A stretch of DNA of 7,772 nucleotides. It comes from a bacterium UBA4883 (GTDB lineage Bacteria; Bacillota; Clostridia; Oscillospirales; Acutalibacteraceae). The translations under genes and the position numbers were made by a program. The notes beneath the pieces are model-generated. The model ran no database searches. It was not told the DNA's origin and saw only the letters and a list, made by a program, of their open reading frames with translations. The stretch spans positions 1 to 7,772 of the forward strand of contig DHDF01000016.1 in NCBI GenBank assembly GCA_002399225.1, in the 5' to 3' direction. Of this stretch, positions 1 through 5,570 are shown one piece after another (position 1 is the first letter of the stretch; the number at the start of each line of letters is the position of its first letter).

Positions 1-653
1 TTTGCCTGATTGAAGAGCCTGTGGCAGCGGCGCTGGGGGCGGGAGTCGATATCTCACAGCCGCACGGGACTCTGGTCGTTGACATCGGCGGCGGCACGAC
101 GGATATGGCGGTTCTGTCGCTCAGCGGTATCGCAATTTCCCGCTCCATTAAAATTGCGGGAAATGCGTTCGATGAGGCGATTATAAAATATATCAAAAAA
201 AAATATAATCTTCTGATCGGGCGCCGTATGGCTGAAAATGCCAAATTGGCCATCGGCTGTGTCTACCCGCAAAAAGATGTTTCCACGTTCCGGGTGAAAG
301 GACGCAATGCCATGACGGGTCTGCCACAGTGGGCCGACATTACAAGCGACGAGATTTTAGAAGCGCTGATTGACCATGTGATGCAGATTATCCTTGTCAT
401 TCAGGAAATGCTGGAGAAAACCCCGCCGGAGCTGATGGGCGATGTTTATTCCGACGGGATGATCCTGACGGGTGGCTCGGCCCAGTTGTTCGGCTTTGAC
501 AGCCTCATCTCCAAAAAGGCAAAAATGCCTGTGCATATTGCGGAAGAACCGCAAAAATGCGTTGCCGCAGGCGCGGGGAAGGCAACCCGGTTTATTGATG
601 ATATAGAAAATAAAGCCTATGGTGTTCTGAATCCGCTGAGCGCTGCCTATTGA
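1..653 (+). CDS. mreB: Rod shape-determining protein MreB/Mbl, 3' part (5' end outside window)
   Basis: Bacterial actin homologue that forms membrane-associated filaments and directs the elongation machinery for sidewall peptidoglycan. The frame is open from base 3 to the TGA at 651-653 (216 visible codons of a family usually about 330-345 residues), so roughly the first third is missing. Visible hallmarks are LIEEPVAAALGAG at the left edge, the phosphate-2 motif DIGGGTTD (81-104), and the adenosine-motif region LTGGSAQL (465-488), where the usual third glycine is serine. The stretch after it, to the C-terminal LNPLSAAY, matches MreB/Mbl length and style. No mreC or mreD follows; the gene ends at a terminator, so here it is either monocistronic or last in its operon. 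MreB, Mbl and MreBH cannot be told apart from this fragment. A run of nine A residues lies in the IKKKY codons at 195-203. Confidence 0.93.
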   Translation, partial: CLIEEPVAAALGAGVDISQPHGTLVVDIGGGTTDMAVLSLSGIAISRSIKIAGNAFDEAIIKYIKKKYNLLIGRRMAENAKLAIGCVYPQKDVSTFRVKGRNAMTGLPQWADITSDEILEALIDHVMQIILVIQEMLEKTPPELMGDVYSDGMILTGGSAQLFGFDSLISKKAKMPVHIAEEPQKCVAAGAGKATRFIDDIENKAYGVLNPLSAAY

Positions 654-665
654 CTGCTAAACAAA

Positions 666-694
666 AGCGCCGCTGTTTGTTTCACAGCGGCGCT
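666..694. terminator. Bidirectional intrinsic terminator between convergent genes
   Basis: A perfect 11-bp GC-rich stem (666-676 with 684-694) closes a 7-nt loop. On the plus strand it is followed by a T-rich stretch (697-710), which ends mreB transcription. On the minus strand the hairpin is followed by TTTGTTTAG, a weaker U tract, and can serve the small convergent gene whose TAG stop (707-705) lies 11 bases from the stem. Orientation and position fit a shared terminator. Confidence 0.9.
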
Positions 695-704
695 GGTTTG
701 TTTT

Positions 705-941
705 CTATTTACTCATCATGTAATTGATAAACATGAGTTCATCCTCTGGATTTTCCACACTTAGTTCTGCGGATGCTGTCGAATTTTTCGTTTTTTCCAA
801 CAGCGTGCGCACTCCGTAAAGTTGACACAGCCTGCTTTTCAGATTCAGTTTGTTTCCATCCTCCGTCACCAGAAAGATATTCCCTTTCGATTTTTTCAGC
901 AGTTCCAGCAGTCTGATGACGTCGATATCACATAACTTCAA
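705..941 (-). CDS. Small conserved-type protein of unknown function
   Basis: A short gene (78 codons from the preferred start), convergent with mreB. I do not recognise a characterised family, though the style (a CDID segment near the N-terminus, an LNLKSRLCQL segment in the middle, an acidic ENPEDE near the C-terminus) resembles short uncharacterised clostridial proteins. It looks soluble, with no signal peptide or membrane helix. An N-terminal helix rich in Leu and Lys, a beta-like NIFLVTEDG segment and a second helix suggest a small alpha/beta fold. Reality as a gene is supported by its own minus-strand promoter with a perfect -10, an SD site, and a shared terminator. Start: AGGTGG (955-950) sits 8 nt before a TTG at 941-939. 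The in-frame GTG at 953 would add four residues (82 aa) but overlaps that SD and has only a poor SD of its own. Function unknown. Confidence 0.72.
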   Translation of the reverse strand: MKLCDIDVIRLLELLKKSKGNIFLVTEDGNKLNLKSRLCQLYGVRTLLEKTKNSTASAELSVENPEDELMFINYMMSK

Positions 942-949
942 ATTTGCTA

Positions 950-955
950 CCACCT
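950..955 (-). promoter_or_regulatory. Ribosome binding site AGGTGG that decides the start of the small minus-strand gene
   Basis: On the minus strand AGGTGG is followed by 8 nt and then TTG (941-939). The upstream GTG candidate at 953-951 lies inside this motif, so the site can serve only the TTG. This argues for the shorter 78-residue product. Confidence 0.55.
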
Positions 956-988
956 GTTTCTCTAGTTTTTTAGGTTAATATTAGTTTT

Positions 989-1017
989 ATTATACGATGG
1001 ACCTATCAAAAATACAA
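989..1017 (-). promoter_or_regulatory. Sigma-A type promoter for the small minus-strand gene
   Basis: Read on the minus strand, a perfect TATAAT (994-989) is preceded by 17 nt and TTGTAT (1017-1012), which keeps the TTG of the -35 consensus. Predicted transcription would begin near 983-980, giving a leader of about 30-40 nt before the small gene. The surrounding DNA is AT-rich and non-coding. Confidence 0.6.
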
Positions 1018-1138
1018 TGTTATTTCTCTTTTTTATAAAATGAGAATCATATGAGTATAGATTTTCTCGATCGGCTTAGAAAATTTACACAATGTTAATT
1101 AAATATTCGTGCAGGGTAGAGTAAAATAAATATAAATT

Positions 1139-1144
1139 TATAAT
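1139..1144 (+). promoter_or_regulatory. Candidate -10 box for the DUF5685-J-protein cluster
   Basis: A perfect TATAAT lies about 30 nt upstream of the SD of the first plus-strand gene, overlapping a 12-bp perfect palindrome TATAAATTTATA (1131-1142). No convincing -35 is found 16-18 nt upstream and there is no extended TG, so the promoter may need an activator or another sigma factor, or the match may be chance in AT-rich DNA. The rest of the spacer (about 995-1130) holds only AT-rich sequence and short repeats of GAGAA/TTCTC (1024-1028, 1042-1046, 1064-1068). Confidence 0.35.
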
Positions 1145-1173
1145 TGATGCATGGATGCGATTTCAGTTTAATG

Positions 1174-1178
1174 AAGGA
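1174..1178 (+). promoter_or_regulatory. Ribosome binding site AAGGA that decides the TTG start at 1187
   Basis: AAGGA is followed by 8 nt and TTG (1187-1189). The nearby ATG at 1178-1180 overlaps this site and has no SD of its own. From the TTG the protein begins M-F-G-Y-V, the N-terminus I expect for DUF5685 proteins. Confidence 0.7.
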
Positions 1179-1186
1179 TGATTTTT

Positions 1187-2080
1187 TTGTTTGGCTATGT
1201 GAAACCGCAGAAATCGGAACTTCTTGTACGGGAATTTGAAGAATACAACGGAATCTACTGCTCCCTTTGCAAGAGCCTCGGAAAAGAATATGGCATGGCG
1301 GCGAGGCTCGCCCTGAATTATGACTGCACCTTTTATGCGCTTGTTCTCATCTCGGCCAGTACAAAGCCGTTTCCCAGTTTTCAAAAGGGAAAGTGTGTGG
1401 TCAACCCCTTGAAAAGATGTCTGTTTTGCAAAGAAAATGGGATGGAATTCCGCCAAGCGTCCGCTTTAACTGTCATCTTACTATACCATAAACTGATAGA
1501 TGATATCCATGATTCCAAAACGATCAAAAGATTTCTTCACATTCTTGTTTTGCCGATCGTCAGACACGCTTACCGCAAAGCCGCCGACGATTACCCGCAG
1601 ATGGGACAAATCGTTTCCGAAGCGATGAAGGAACAGCGCAAAGTCGAAAAGAGCGAGTCGCCGAGTCTGGACCGTTGTGCGGAACCGACGGCGCACATGC
1701 TGGAACAAATCATGGAACTTTCATCTGGAGAGGAACTTTCATCTCCCAGATCGCGCGTGCTGAACCGGTTTGGCTACTATCTGGGCCGCTGGGTTTATTT
1801 TATCGATGCGGCAGACGATTTGCAGGATGATCTTAAGAAGGGGACTTTTAACCCGCTTACTGTTCGGTTCCGTTTGAACGTTACGAGCAAATGGGACAAG
1901 ATCCGGGAAGCAAAAACTTTTGCCAACGAGATTTTGAACCAAACGCTGTCGCAGTTAGATGCGGCTTCTAATCTGATGGAGACGAACCTCTTGGGACCGA
2001 TTGTCCGGAATGTTGTTTTTCTGGGGCTGCCTCAGATGCAAAAGGAACTATTGTTTAAGAGGGAGAAAACGAATGTCTGA
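1187..2080 (+). CDS. DUF5685 family protein, possibly with an isoprenoid-synthase-like helical fold
   Basis: A 297-residue protein I recognise as DUF5685, a family of unknown function in Gram-positive bacteria. Conserved-looking features (numbered from TTG 1187): an MFGYVKP start; YCSLC with C25 and C28; C47; C70; a second pair C78/C81; an Asp-rich LIDDIHD (D105, D106, D109); and a second Asp-rich [10 protein letters not shown] (D207-D215) followed by GTFNP. The CxxC pairs suggest metal binding or redox chemistry near the N-terminus. Two Asp-rich motifs about 100 residues apart in a mostly helical chain recall class I prenyl and terpenoid synthases, which hold Mg-diphosphate between such motifs. 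This is inference, not an established function. There is no signal peptide or clear membrane span. Its last 8 nt overlap the J-protein gene, implying translational coupling. An 18-bp tandem repeat (1714-1749) duplicates ELSS between the Asp motifs. Family call sure; function unknown. Confidence 0.85.
   Translation: MFGYVKPQKSELLVREFEEYNGIYCSLCKSLGKEYGMAARLALNYDCTFYALVLISASTKPFPSFQKGKCVVNPLKRCLFCKENGMEFRQASALTVILLYHKLIDDIHDSKTIKRFLHILVLPIVRHAYRKAADDYPQMGQIVSEAMKEQRKVEKSESPSLDRCAEPTAHMLEQIMELSSGEELSSPRSRVLNRFGYYLGRWVYFIDAADDLQDDLKKGTFNPLTVRFRLNVTSKWDKIREAKTFANEILNQTLSQLDAASNLMETNLLGPIVRNVVFLGLPQMQKELLFKREKTNV
1714..1749 (+). repeat. In-frame 18-bp tandem duplication inside the DUF5685 gene
   Basis: GGAACTTTCATCT occurs at 1714-1726 and again at 1732-1744, exactly 18 bp apart, with the remaining 5 bases of each unit diverged. 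It encodes ELSS twice (E177-S180 and E183-S186) in the linker before the second Asp-rich motif. The period is a multiple of three, so the frame is kept, consistent with fairly recent replication slippage. Confidence 0.8.
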
Positions 2081-2693
2081 TCCTTACAGAGTCCTTGGAG
2101 TGTCACCGAATGCGACAGATGAGGAAGTGAAAACTGCCTATCGGAAGCTTGCCAAAAAGTACCATCCGGACAATTATGCAGACAGTCCTTTGGCTGACCT
2201 TGCCGGGGAAAAAATGAAAGAGGTCAACGAGGCATACGACCAGATCACCAAGGAACGCAAGCAGAGAAAAAGAGGCCCGCAGGGCGGCTATGCCAACTCC
2301 AATGGATATTCGGCCCAAAACACAGAGTTTTACGATGTGCGCAGCCTGATCAATGCGGGCAGAATTGCGGATGCCGAACAGATTTTGGACGGAGTTCCAA
2401 TCGAAAGGAGAAACGCCGAGTGGTATTTCTTGAAGGGAACCGTGCTTTTCAGCCGCGGATGGTTGGACGAGGCCTATAACGATTTTGCCGCAGCCTGTCG
2501 TATGGATCCCTCCAATGGGGAGTACCGCGCCGCATTGAATCAAGTGACGAATCAGCGCAACGGCATGTTTGGGGGCTACAACCCGAATGTTCCGCAGTAC
2601 GGCGGAGTAGGCGGCTGCGACTTGTGCACCTCTCTCTGCCTAGCCAACATGTGCTGCAACTGCTTTGGAGGGAATATCTATCCGTGTTGCTGA
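2073..2693 (+). CDS. J-domain (DnaJ-like) protein with TPR-like helices and a Cys-rich tail
   Basis: A 206-residue co-chaperone-like protein. An N-terminal J domain (about 3-66) carries the invariant HPD (H31-P32-D33) that stimulates DnaK ATPase. A short Gly/Asn-rich linker (about 72-87) follows, then a helical segment (about 90-160) with the TPR-like pattern of [18 protein letters not shown] and [20 protein letters not shown], then a Gly/Pro/Asn linker and a tail with eight cysteines (182, 185, 189, 194, 195, 197, 205, 206) ending in Cys-Cys. It lacks the zinc-finger and C-terminal substrate domains of true DnaJ (about 370-380 aa), so it is a specialised J-protein, not dnaJ. Start: ATG 2073 has GGGAG (2061-2065) 7 nt upstream; the frame is open further upstream but only as out-of-frame sequence of DUF5685. 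The 8-nt overlap suggests the two proteins work together. The tail could bind metal, carry disulfides or be acylated; unknown. Confidence 0.9.
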   Translation: MSDPYRVLGVSPNATDEEVKTAYRKLAKKYHPDNYADSPLADLAGEKMKEVNEAYDQITKERKQRKRGPQGGYANSNGYSAQNTEFYDVRSLINAGRIADAEQILDGVPIERRNAEWYFLKGTVLFSRGWLDEAYNDFAAACRMDPSNGEYRAALNQVTNQRNGMFGGYNPNVPQYGGVGGCDLCTSLCLANMCCNCFGGNIYPCC

Positions 2694-2709
2694 CAAAACT
2701 TTTTGCGCC

Positions 2710-2717
2710 GGAGGGGA
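2710..2717 (+). promoter_or_regulatory. Strong ribosome binding site that sets the TTG start at 2724
   Basis: GGAGGGGA is followed by 6 nt and TTG (2724-2726). The earlier in-frame TTG at 2703 lies upstream of this site and has no SD, so the shorter protein is preferred. Confidence 0.75.
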
Positions 2718-2723
2718 TTTTGT

Positions 2724-3266
2724 TTGAATCATAGTCTTCGTTTGGCTTTCTGTTCCATGACTGCCGCGCTTGGAACAGCCATTATGTTTTTAACGGGTTT
2801 CGTCCCGATCGGAACCTATGTGCTGCCGGCTTTTGCCGGAATTCTTTCGATTTTCGTGGTGGCTGAGGCCGGAACAAAATGGGCATTGAGCGTGTATGCG
2901 GTGCAGTCTGTCCTCTCCGTCGTGTTGGCGGCGGACAAGGAGGCTGTTTTGTGTTTTATCCTGTTTTTTGGCTATTACCCGATTCTCAAGGCTGTTTTAG
3001 AAGGCCATCTGCACCTGCGGTGGATTCGGGCCGCGGCAAAGCTGGCTGTGTTTAATGCGGCAGTGGTGTTTGGCTTCTGGTTTTCGGTAAAATTTCTCGG
3101 AGTTCCGATGGACAGTTTCCTGATTTTCGGCTCCCATGTTCTGTGGCTGTCGTTGCTGGCCGGAAATTTCGTCTTTCTGGTTTATGATTATGCGATATCT
3201 CTTTTAGTCATCGAATATTACAATCGATTACACCCTCTGCTAAAAAAGTGGCTTTCTATGAAATAG
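2724..3266 (+). CDS. Six-helix membrane protein resembling an ECF-transporter S component
   Basis: A 180-residue, strongly hydrophobic protein with about six predicted membrane spans (near 8-26, 29-48, 52-69, 72-89, 100-120 and 130-157) and short polar ends (N-terminal MNHSLR, C-terminal LKKWLSMK). Size, helix count and an A15-x3-A19 pattern in the first helix resemble the substrate-binding S subunits of energy-coupling factor transporters, where such small-residue motifs contact the T subunit. The TGFVPIGTYVLPAFAG segment after the first helix looks distinctive of a clostridial subgroup. No EcfA or EcfT gene is nearby, which is usual for group II ECF systems with a shared module. The substrate cannot be deduced; no vitamin-specific signature was recognised, and no upstream riboswitch is evident. 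It starts 30 nt after the J-protein stop and is probably in the same transcript. A non-transporter membrane role is possible. Confidence 0.75.
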   Translation: MNHSLRLAFCSMTAALGTAIMFLTGFVPIGTYVLPAFAGILSIFVVAEAGTKWALSVYAVQSVLSVVLAADKEAVLCFILFFGYYPILKAVLEGHLHLRWIRAAAKLAVFNAAVVFGFWFSVKFLGVPMDSFLIFGSHVLWLSLLAGNFVFLVYDYAISLLVIEYYNRLHPLLKKWLSMK

Positions 3267-3302
3267 CAGGCCCATCATCCTGCATGAGCGGTAAGTTCAC
3301 AC

Positions 3303-3331
3303 TTGATTTTTAGCAGTTGCGGAATTAAAAT
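3303..3331 (+). promoter_or_regulatory. Sigma-A type promoter candidate for the rpiR-ispH cluster
   Basis: TTGATT (3303-3308), a 17-nt spacer and TAAAAT (3326-3331) make a good match to the housekeeping consensus in the only sizeable gap upstream of the five-gene cluster. Predicted initiation near 3338 would give a leader of about 115 nt before the ATG at 3453. No nearer promoter of similar quality was found. Confidence 0.5.
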
Positions 3332-3349
3332 AAAAACGGGCACGGAAAT

Positions 3350-3366
3350 ATTGATATCCGGTCAAT
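3350..3366 (+). promoter_or_regulatory. Small dyad, candidate operator in the rpiR leader
   Basis: ATTGA (3350-3354) and TCAAT (3362-3366) form a 5-bp dyad around a 7-nt centre. It lies just downstream of the predicted transcription start, where a repressor could act as a roadblock. RpiR-family regulators often control their own genes, but no consensus is known for this member, and a dyad this short can occur by chance. Confidence 0.25.
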
Positions 3367-3378
3367 CTTTTTTGTACG

Positions 3379-3388
3379 GGAATATTCC
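3379..3388 (+). promoter_or_regulatory. 10-bp perfect palindrome GGAATATTCC, candidate operator
   Basis: GGAATATTCC is self-complementary and lies 65 nt upstream of the regulator start, close to a second dyad at 3350-3366. It may be a binding site for the neighbouring RpiR-type protein. Only position and symmetry support this. Confidence 0.28.
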
Positions 3389-3452
3389 GGGTTCGGCAAT
3401 ACCGCGCAGGCCGTTCCAAAGGGGAAGCGCGCGGAGAAAAGGCGGAATGAAA

Positions 3453-4325
3453 ATGGACAATTTGCTAGCTGTGAGAATCCAGAATAAAATGGACAGCTTT
3501 TCAAAAGGCCAAAAGAGGATCGCAGCTTACATTGAAGAGCATTACGACAAAGTCGCTTTTATGACGGCGTCAAAGTTAGGGGCCACCGTCGGGGTCAGCG
3601 AATCGACCGTGGTGCGTTTTGCCACGCAGATCGGGTATTCGGGGTACCCGCAGCTTCAGCAGGCAATTCAGGAAATGATCCGGAATAAACTGACTTCTTT
3701 TCAACGCATGGAAGTGACGATGGACCGCATCGGTGATTCAGATGTGCTGGATTTTGTCTTTAATCAAGATATCGACGTGATTCGCCGCACGATGGAAGAG
3801 ACCAATCACGAAAATTTTTATAAAGCCGTCGATGCCATTGTCGCTTCCAGAAAAATTTATATTTTGGCGGCAAGAAGTGCGCTGGCGCTCGGAACTTTCC
3901 TTTCTTATTATTTTAATCTGCTGTTTGAAAACGTTTTGCTGGTGCAGTCTACCAGCGAAGGGGAAATTTTCGAACAAATGATCCGCATTGACAACAGAGA
4001 TGCCGTCATTGGCATCAGTTTTCCCCGTTACTCAAGAAAAATTGCCAAGGCGATGAAGTTTGCCCATGACCGAAAAGCAAAAGTCATTGCCATTACAGAC
4101 AGTTCCGCATCGCCCATTGCAAAGAGCTCCGACTGTATTTTGCTGGCGAAGAGCGAAATAGCCTCCATTGTCGATTCGCTCTGTGCGCCGCTCAGTCTGA
4201 TCAACGCGCTGATTGTGGCGACTTCGTTGAAAAAATCCGAAGAATCGAAAAAAATCTTTCAGAATCTGGAGGATATCTGGGATGCTTACGGTGTCTATGA
4301 AAAGGTGGATGGCAGCTCAAATTGA
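3453..4325 (+). CDS. MurR/RpiR family transcriptional regulator (HTH plus SIS domain)
   Basis: A 290-residue protein of the usual RpiR length. The N-terminal HTH_6 domain (about 1-77) contains a helix-turn-helix (about 38-58, TASKLGATVGVSESTVVRFA), and the C-terminal SIS domain (about 120-260) normally binds a phosphosugar effector. Two SIS signatures are variant: the first loop reads AARSA (139-143) instead of a GxGxS type, and the second reads ISFPRYS instead of the usual SxSGxT/S. The ligand may therefore differ from the amino-sugar phosphates of MurR, though this PRYS form looks like a recurring subgroup. Start: ATG 3453 has AAGGCGG 7 nt upstream; ATG 3447, six bases earlier, is too close to that SD. 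The in-frame opening back to 3303 lacks an SD and overlaps the promoter. The stop overlaps the next start by 4 nt, so it probably heads the cluster and may regulate it. Confidence 0.92.
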   Translation: MDNLLAVRIQNKMDSFSKGQKRIAAYIEEHYDKVAFMTASKLGATVGVSESTVVRFATQIGYSGYPQLQQAIQEMIRNKLTSFQRMEVTMDRIGDSDVLDFVFNQDIDVIRRTMEETNHENFYKAVDAIVASRKIYILAARSALALGTFLSYYFNLLFENVLLVQSTSEGEIFEQMIRIDNRDAVIGISFPRYSRKIAKAMKFAHDRKAKVIAITDSSASPIAKSSDCILLAKSEIASIVDSLCAPLSLINALIVATSLKKSEESKKIFQNLEDIWDAYGVYEKVDGSSN

Positions 4326-5569
4326 ACTTTGATGTTTTAGTAATCGGTTCGGGGGCCGCCGGGATGATCGCGGCCGGCACCGCCGCTCAAAGAGGTCTGC
4401 GGGTTTGCCTGCTTGAAAAAAATATAAAGCCAGGCAGAAAGTTGGGAATCACAGGCAAGGGGCGGTGCAATTTGACAAACGACTGCACCGTGCAGGATTT
4501 TATCGCTTCCGTAGTGACAAACGGGCGGTTCCTCTTCGGCGCGGCTTCCCGCTTTTCTCCGCATGACGTGATGCGGTTTTTTGAAGGACTTGGACTGCCG
4601 CTGAAAACAGAACGCGGAAACCGGGTGTTCCCGCAGTCGGATCATGCGGCGGACGTTGTCGCTGCGCTGGCAAAGTTTGTAAAGTCATCGGGAGTTACAC
4701 TGCGGACGGGATCTCCTGCGGAACGGCTTTTGCTGGCCGGCGGGCATGTCTGCGGGGCGGAACTGAAAAGCGGTGAAAAGATTCAGGCTGAAAACGTAAT
4801 CGTCTGTTGCGGGGGCAGGTCTTACCCCGCGACAGGCTCTACTGGCGACGGATATCGTCTGGCAAAGCAGGCAGGCCATCGCATAATGCCGCTGCAGCCG
4901 TCTCTGGTGCCTCTGGTGGCCCGTGAAAGGGACTGCGCGGATATGATGGGCCTCTCGCTGAAAAATGTCTCCATCCGCGTTGTGGACACCGAAAACGGCA
5001 AGATCATTTACAAAGCGTTCGGGGAACTCCTTTTTACACATTTTGGTCTGTCCGGACCAGTCATTCTCAGTGCAAGCGCCCAGATGCGCCATATGGCGCC
5101 CGGCCGGTACCGGGTGGAGATCGATTTAAAGCCGGCTCTCAGCCCTGAAAAGCTGGACGCCCGCCTGCTGCGGGAATTTGGGGCAAACCAAAACCGGGAT
5201 TTTCAAAATTCCCTCTCCGCGCTTTTGCCGAAAGCTATGATTCCGGTCGCGGTGCGCAGATCCGGGATCCTTCCTCACCTGAAGTGCAACCTGATTACCC
5301 GGGAAATGCGCCAGAAATTTGCAGCCCTGCTGAAATCGTTTTCCGTCACGATTGAGGCGTTTCGCCCCATGGAAGAAGCAATTGTTACCTCGGGCGGAGT
5401 ATCCGTGCATGAAATCGACCCGAAAACCATGCAGTCACGGCTTGTAAAGGGGCTGTACTTTGCAGGAGAAGTTCTGGATGTGGACGCTTACACGGGCGGA
5501 TATAATCTTCAGATTGCTTTTTCCACCGGCCGGCTGGCCGGAAATTCTGTTGGAAAGCAGGAAAATTGA
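4322..5569 (+). CDS. BaiN/HI0933-like NAD(P)/FAD-dependent oxidoreductase
   Basis: A 415-residue flavoprotein of the family that includes HI0933, YhiN and BaiN, at full family length. The N-terminal Rossmann FAD site is GSGAAG (9-14), with the ribose-binding acidic residue E32 at the end of the second strand, followed by the family signature PGRKLGITGKGRCNLTN (37-53). The central GGRSYPATGSTGDGY begins at 164, and the C-terminal FAD-contacting block is LYFAGEVLDVDAYTGG (378-393) followed by NLQIAFSTGRLAG. The substrate is unknown. BaiN of Clostridium scindens was linked to bile-acid 7-dehydroxylation, but the family is widespread and a bile-acid role should not be assumed; tRNA and aminoacetone roles have also been proposed for relatives. 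Starts at TTG 4322, sharing TTGA with the stop of the regulator; an AAGGTGG at 4302-4308 lies 13 nt upstream, a long spacing, so translation is probably coupled to termination. Confidence 0.9.
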   Translation: MNFDVLVIGSGAAGMIAAGTAAQRGLRVCLLEKNIKPGRKLGITGKGRCNLTNDCTVQDFIASVVTNGRFLFGAASRFSPHDVMRFFEGLGLPLKTERGNRVFPQSDHAADVVAALAKFVKSSGVTLRTGSPAERLLLAGGHVCGAELKSGEKIQAENVIVCCGGRSYPATGSTGDGYRLAKQAGHRIMPLQPSLVPLVARERDCADMMGLSLKNVSIRVVDTENGKIIYKAFGELLFTHFGLSGPVILSASAQMRHMAPGRYRVEIDLKPALSPEKLDARLLREFGANQNRDFQNSLSALLPKAMIPVAVRRSGILPHLKCNLITREMRQKFAALLKSFSVTIEAFRPMEEAIVTSGGVSVHEIDPKTMQSRLVKGLYFAGEVLDVDAYTGGYNLQIAFSTGRLAGNSVGKQEN

Positions 5570-5570
5570 C

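Noticed and set aside
1024..1068. Repeated TTCTC/GAGAA elements in the AT-rich spacer as a riboswitch or attenuator
   Set aside because: Arms are only 5 bp, loops are long and AT-rich, and no conserved aptamer element or T-tailed hairpin is present.
2073..2693. Calling the J-protein dnaJ
   Set aside because: It lacks the zinc-finger and C-terminal substrate-binding domains and is about half the length of DnaJ; no grpE or dnaK is adjacent.
3266..3283. GCAGG/CCTGC hairpin after the membrane-protein gene as a terminator
   Set aside because: The stem has only 5 bp with an 8-nt loop and no T tract follows. Transcription may read through into the regulator region.
3303..3452. Upstream extension of the RpiR-type protein by 50 residues
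   Set aside because: The extension lacks an SD, overlaps the promoter candidate, and would add a tail not typical of the family; ATG 3453 has a well-placed SD.
4685..5092. A 135-codon open frame on the minus strand
   Set aside because: It is fully antisense to well-supported flavoprotein coding sequence and has no family resemblance.
4322..5569. A bile-acid-metabolism role for the BaiN-like protein
   Set aside because: No other bai genes are present, and the family is spread through bacteria that do not transform bile acids.
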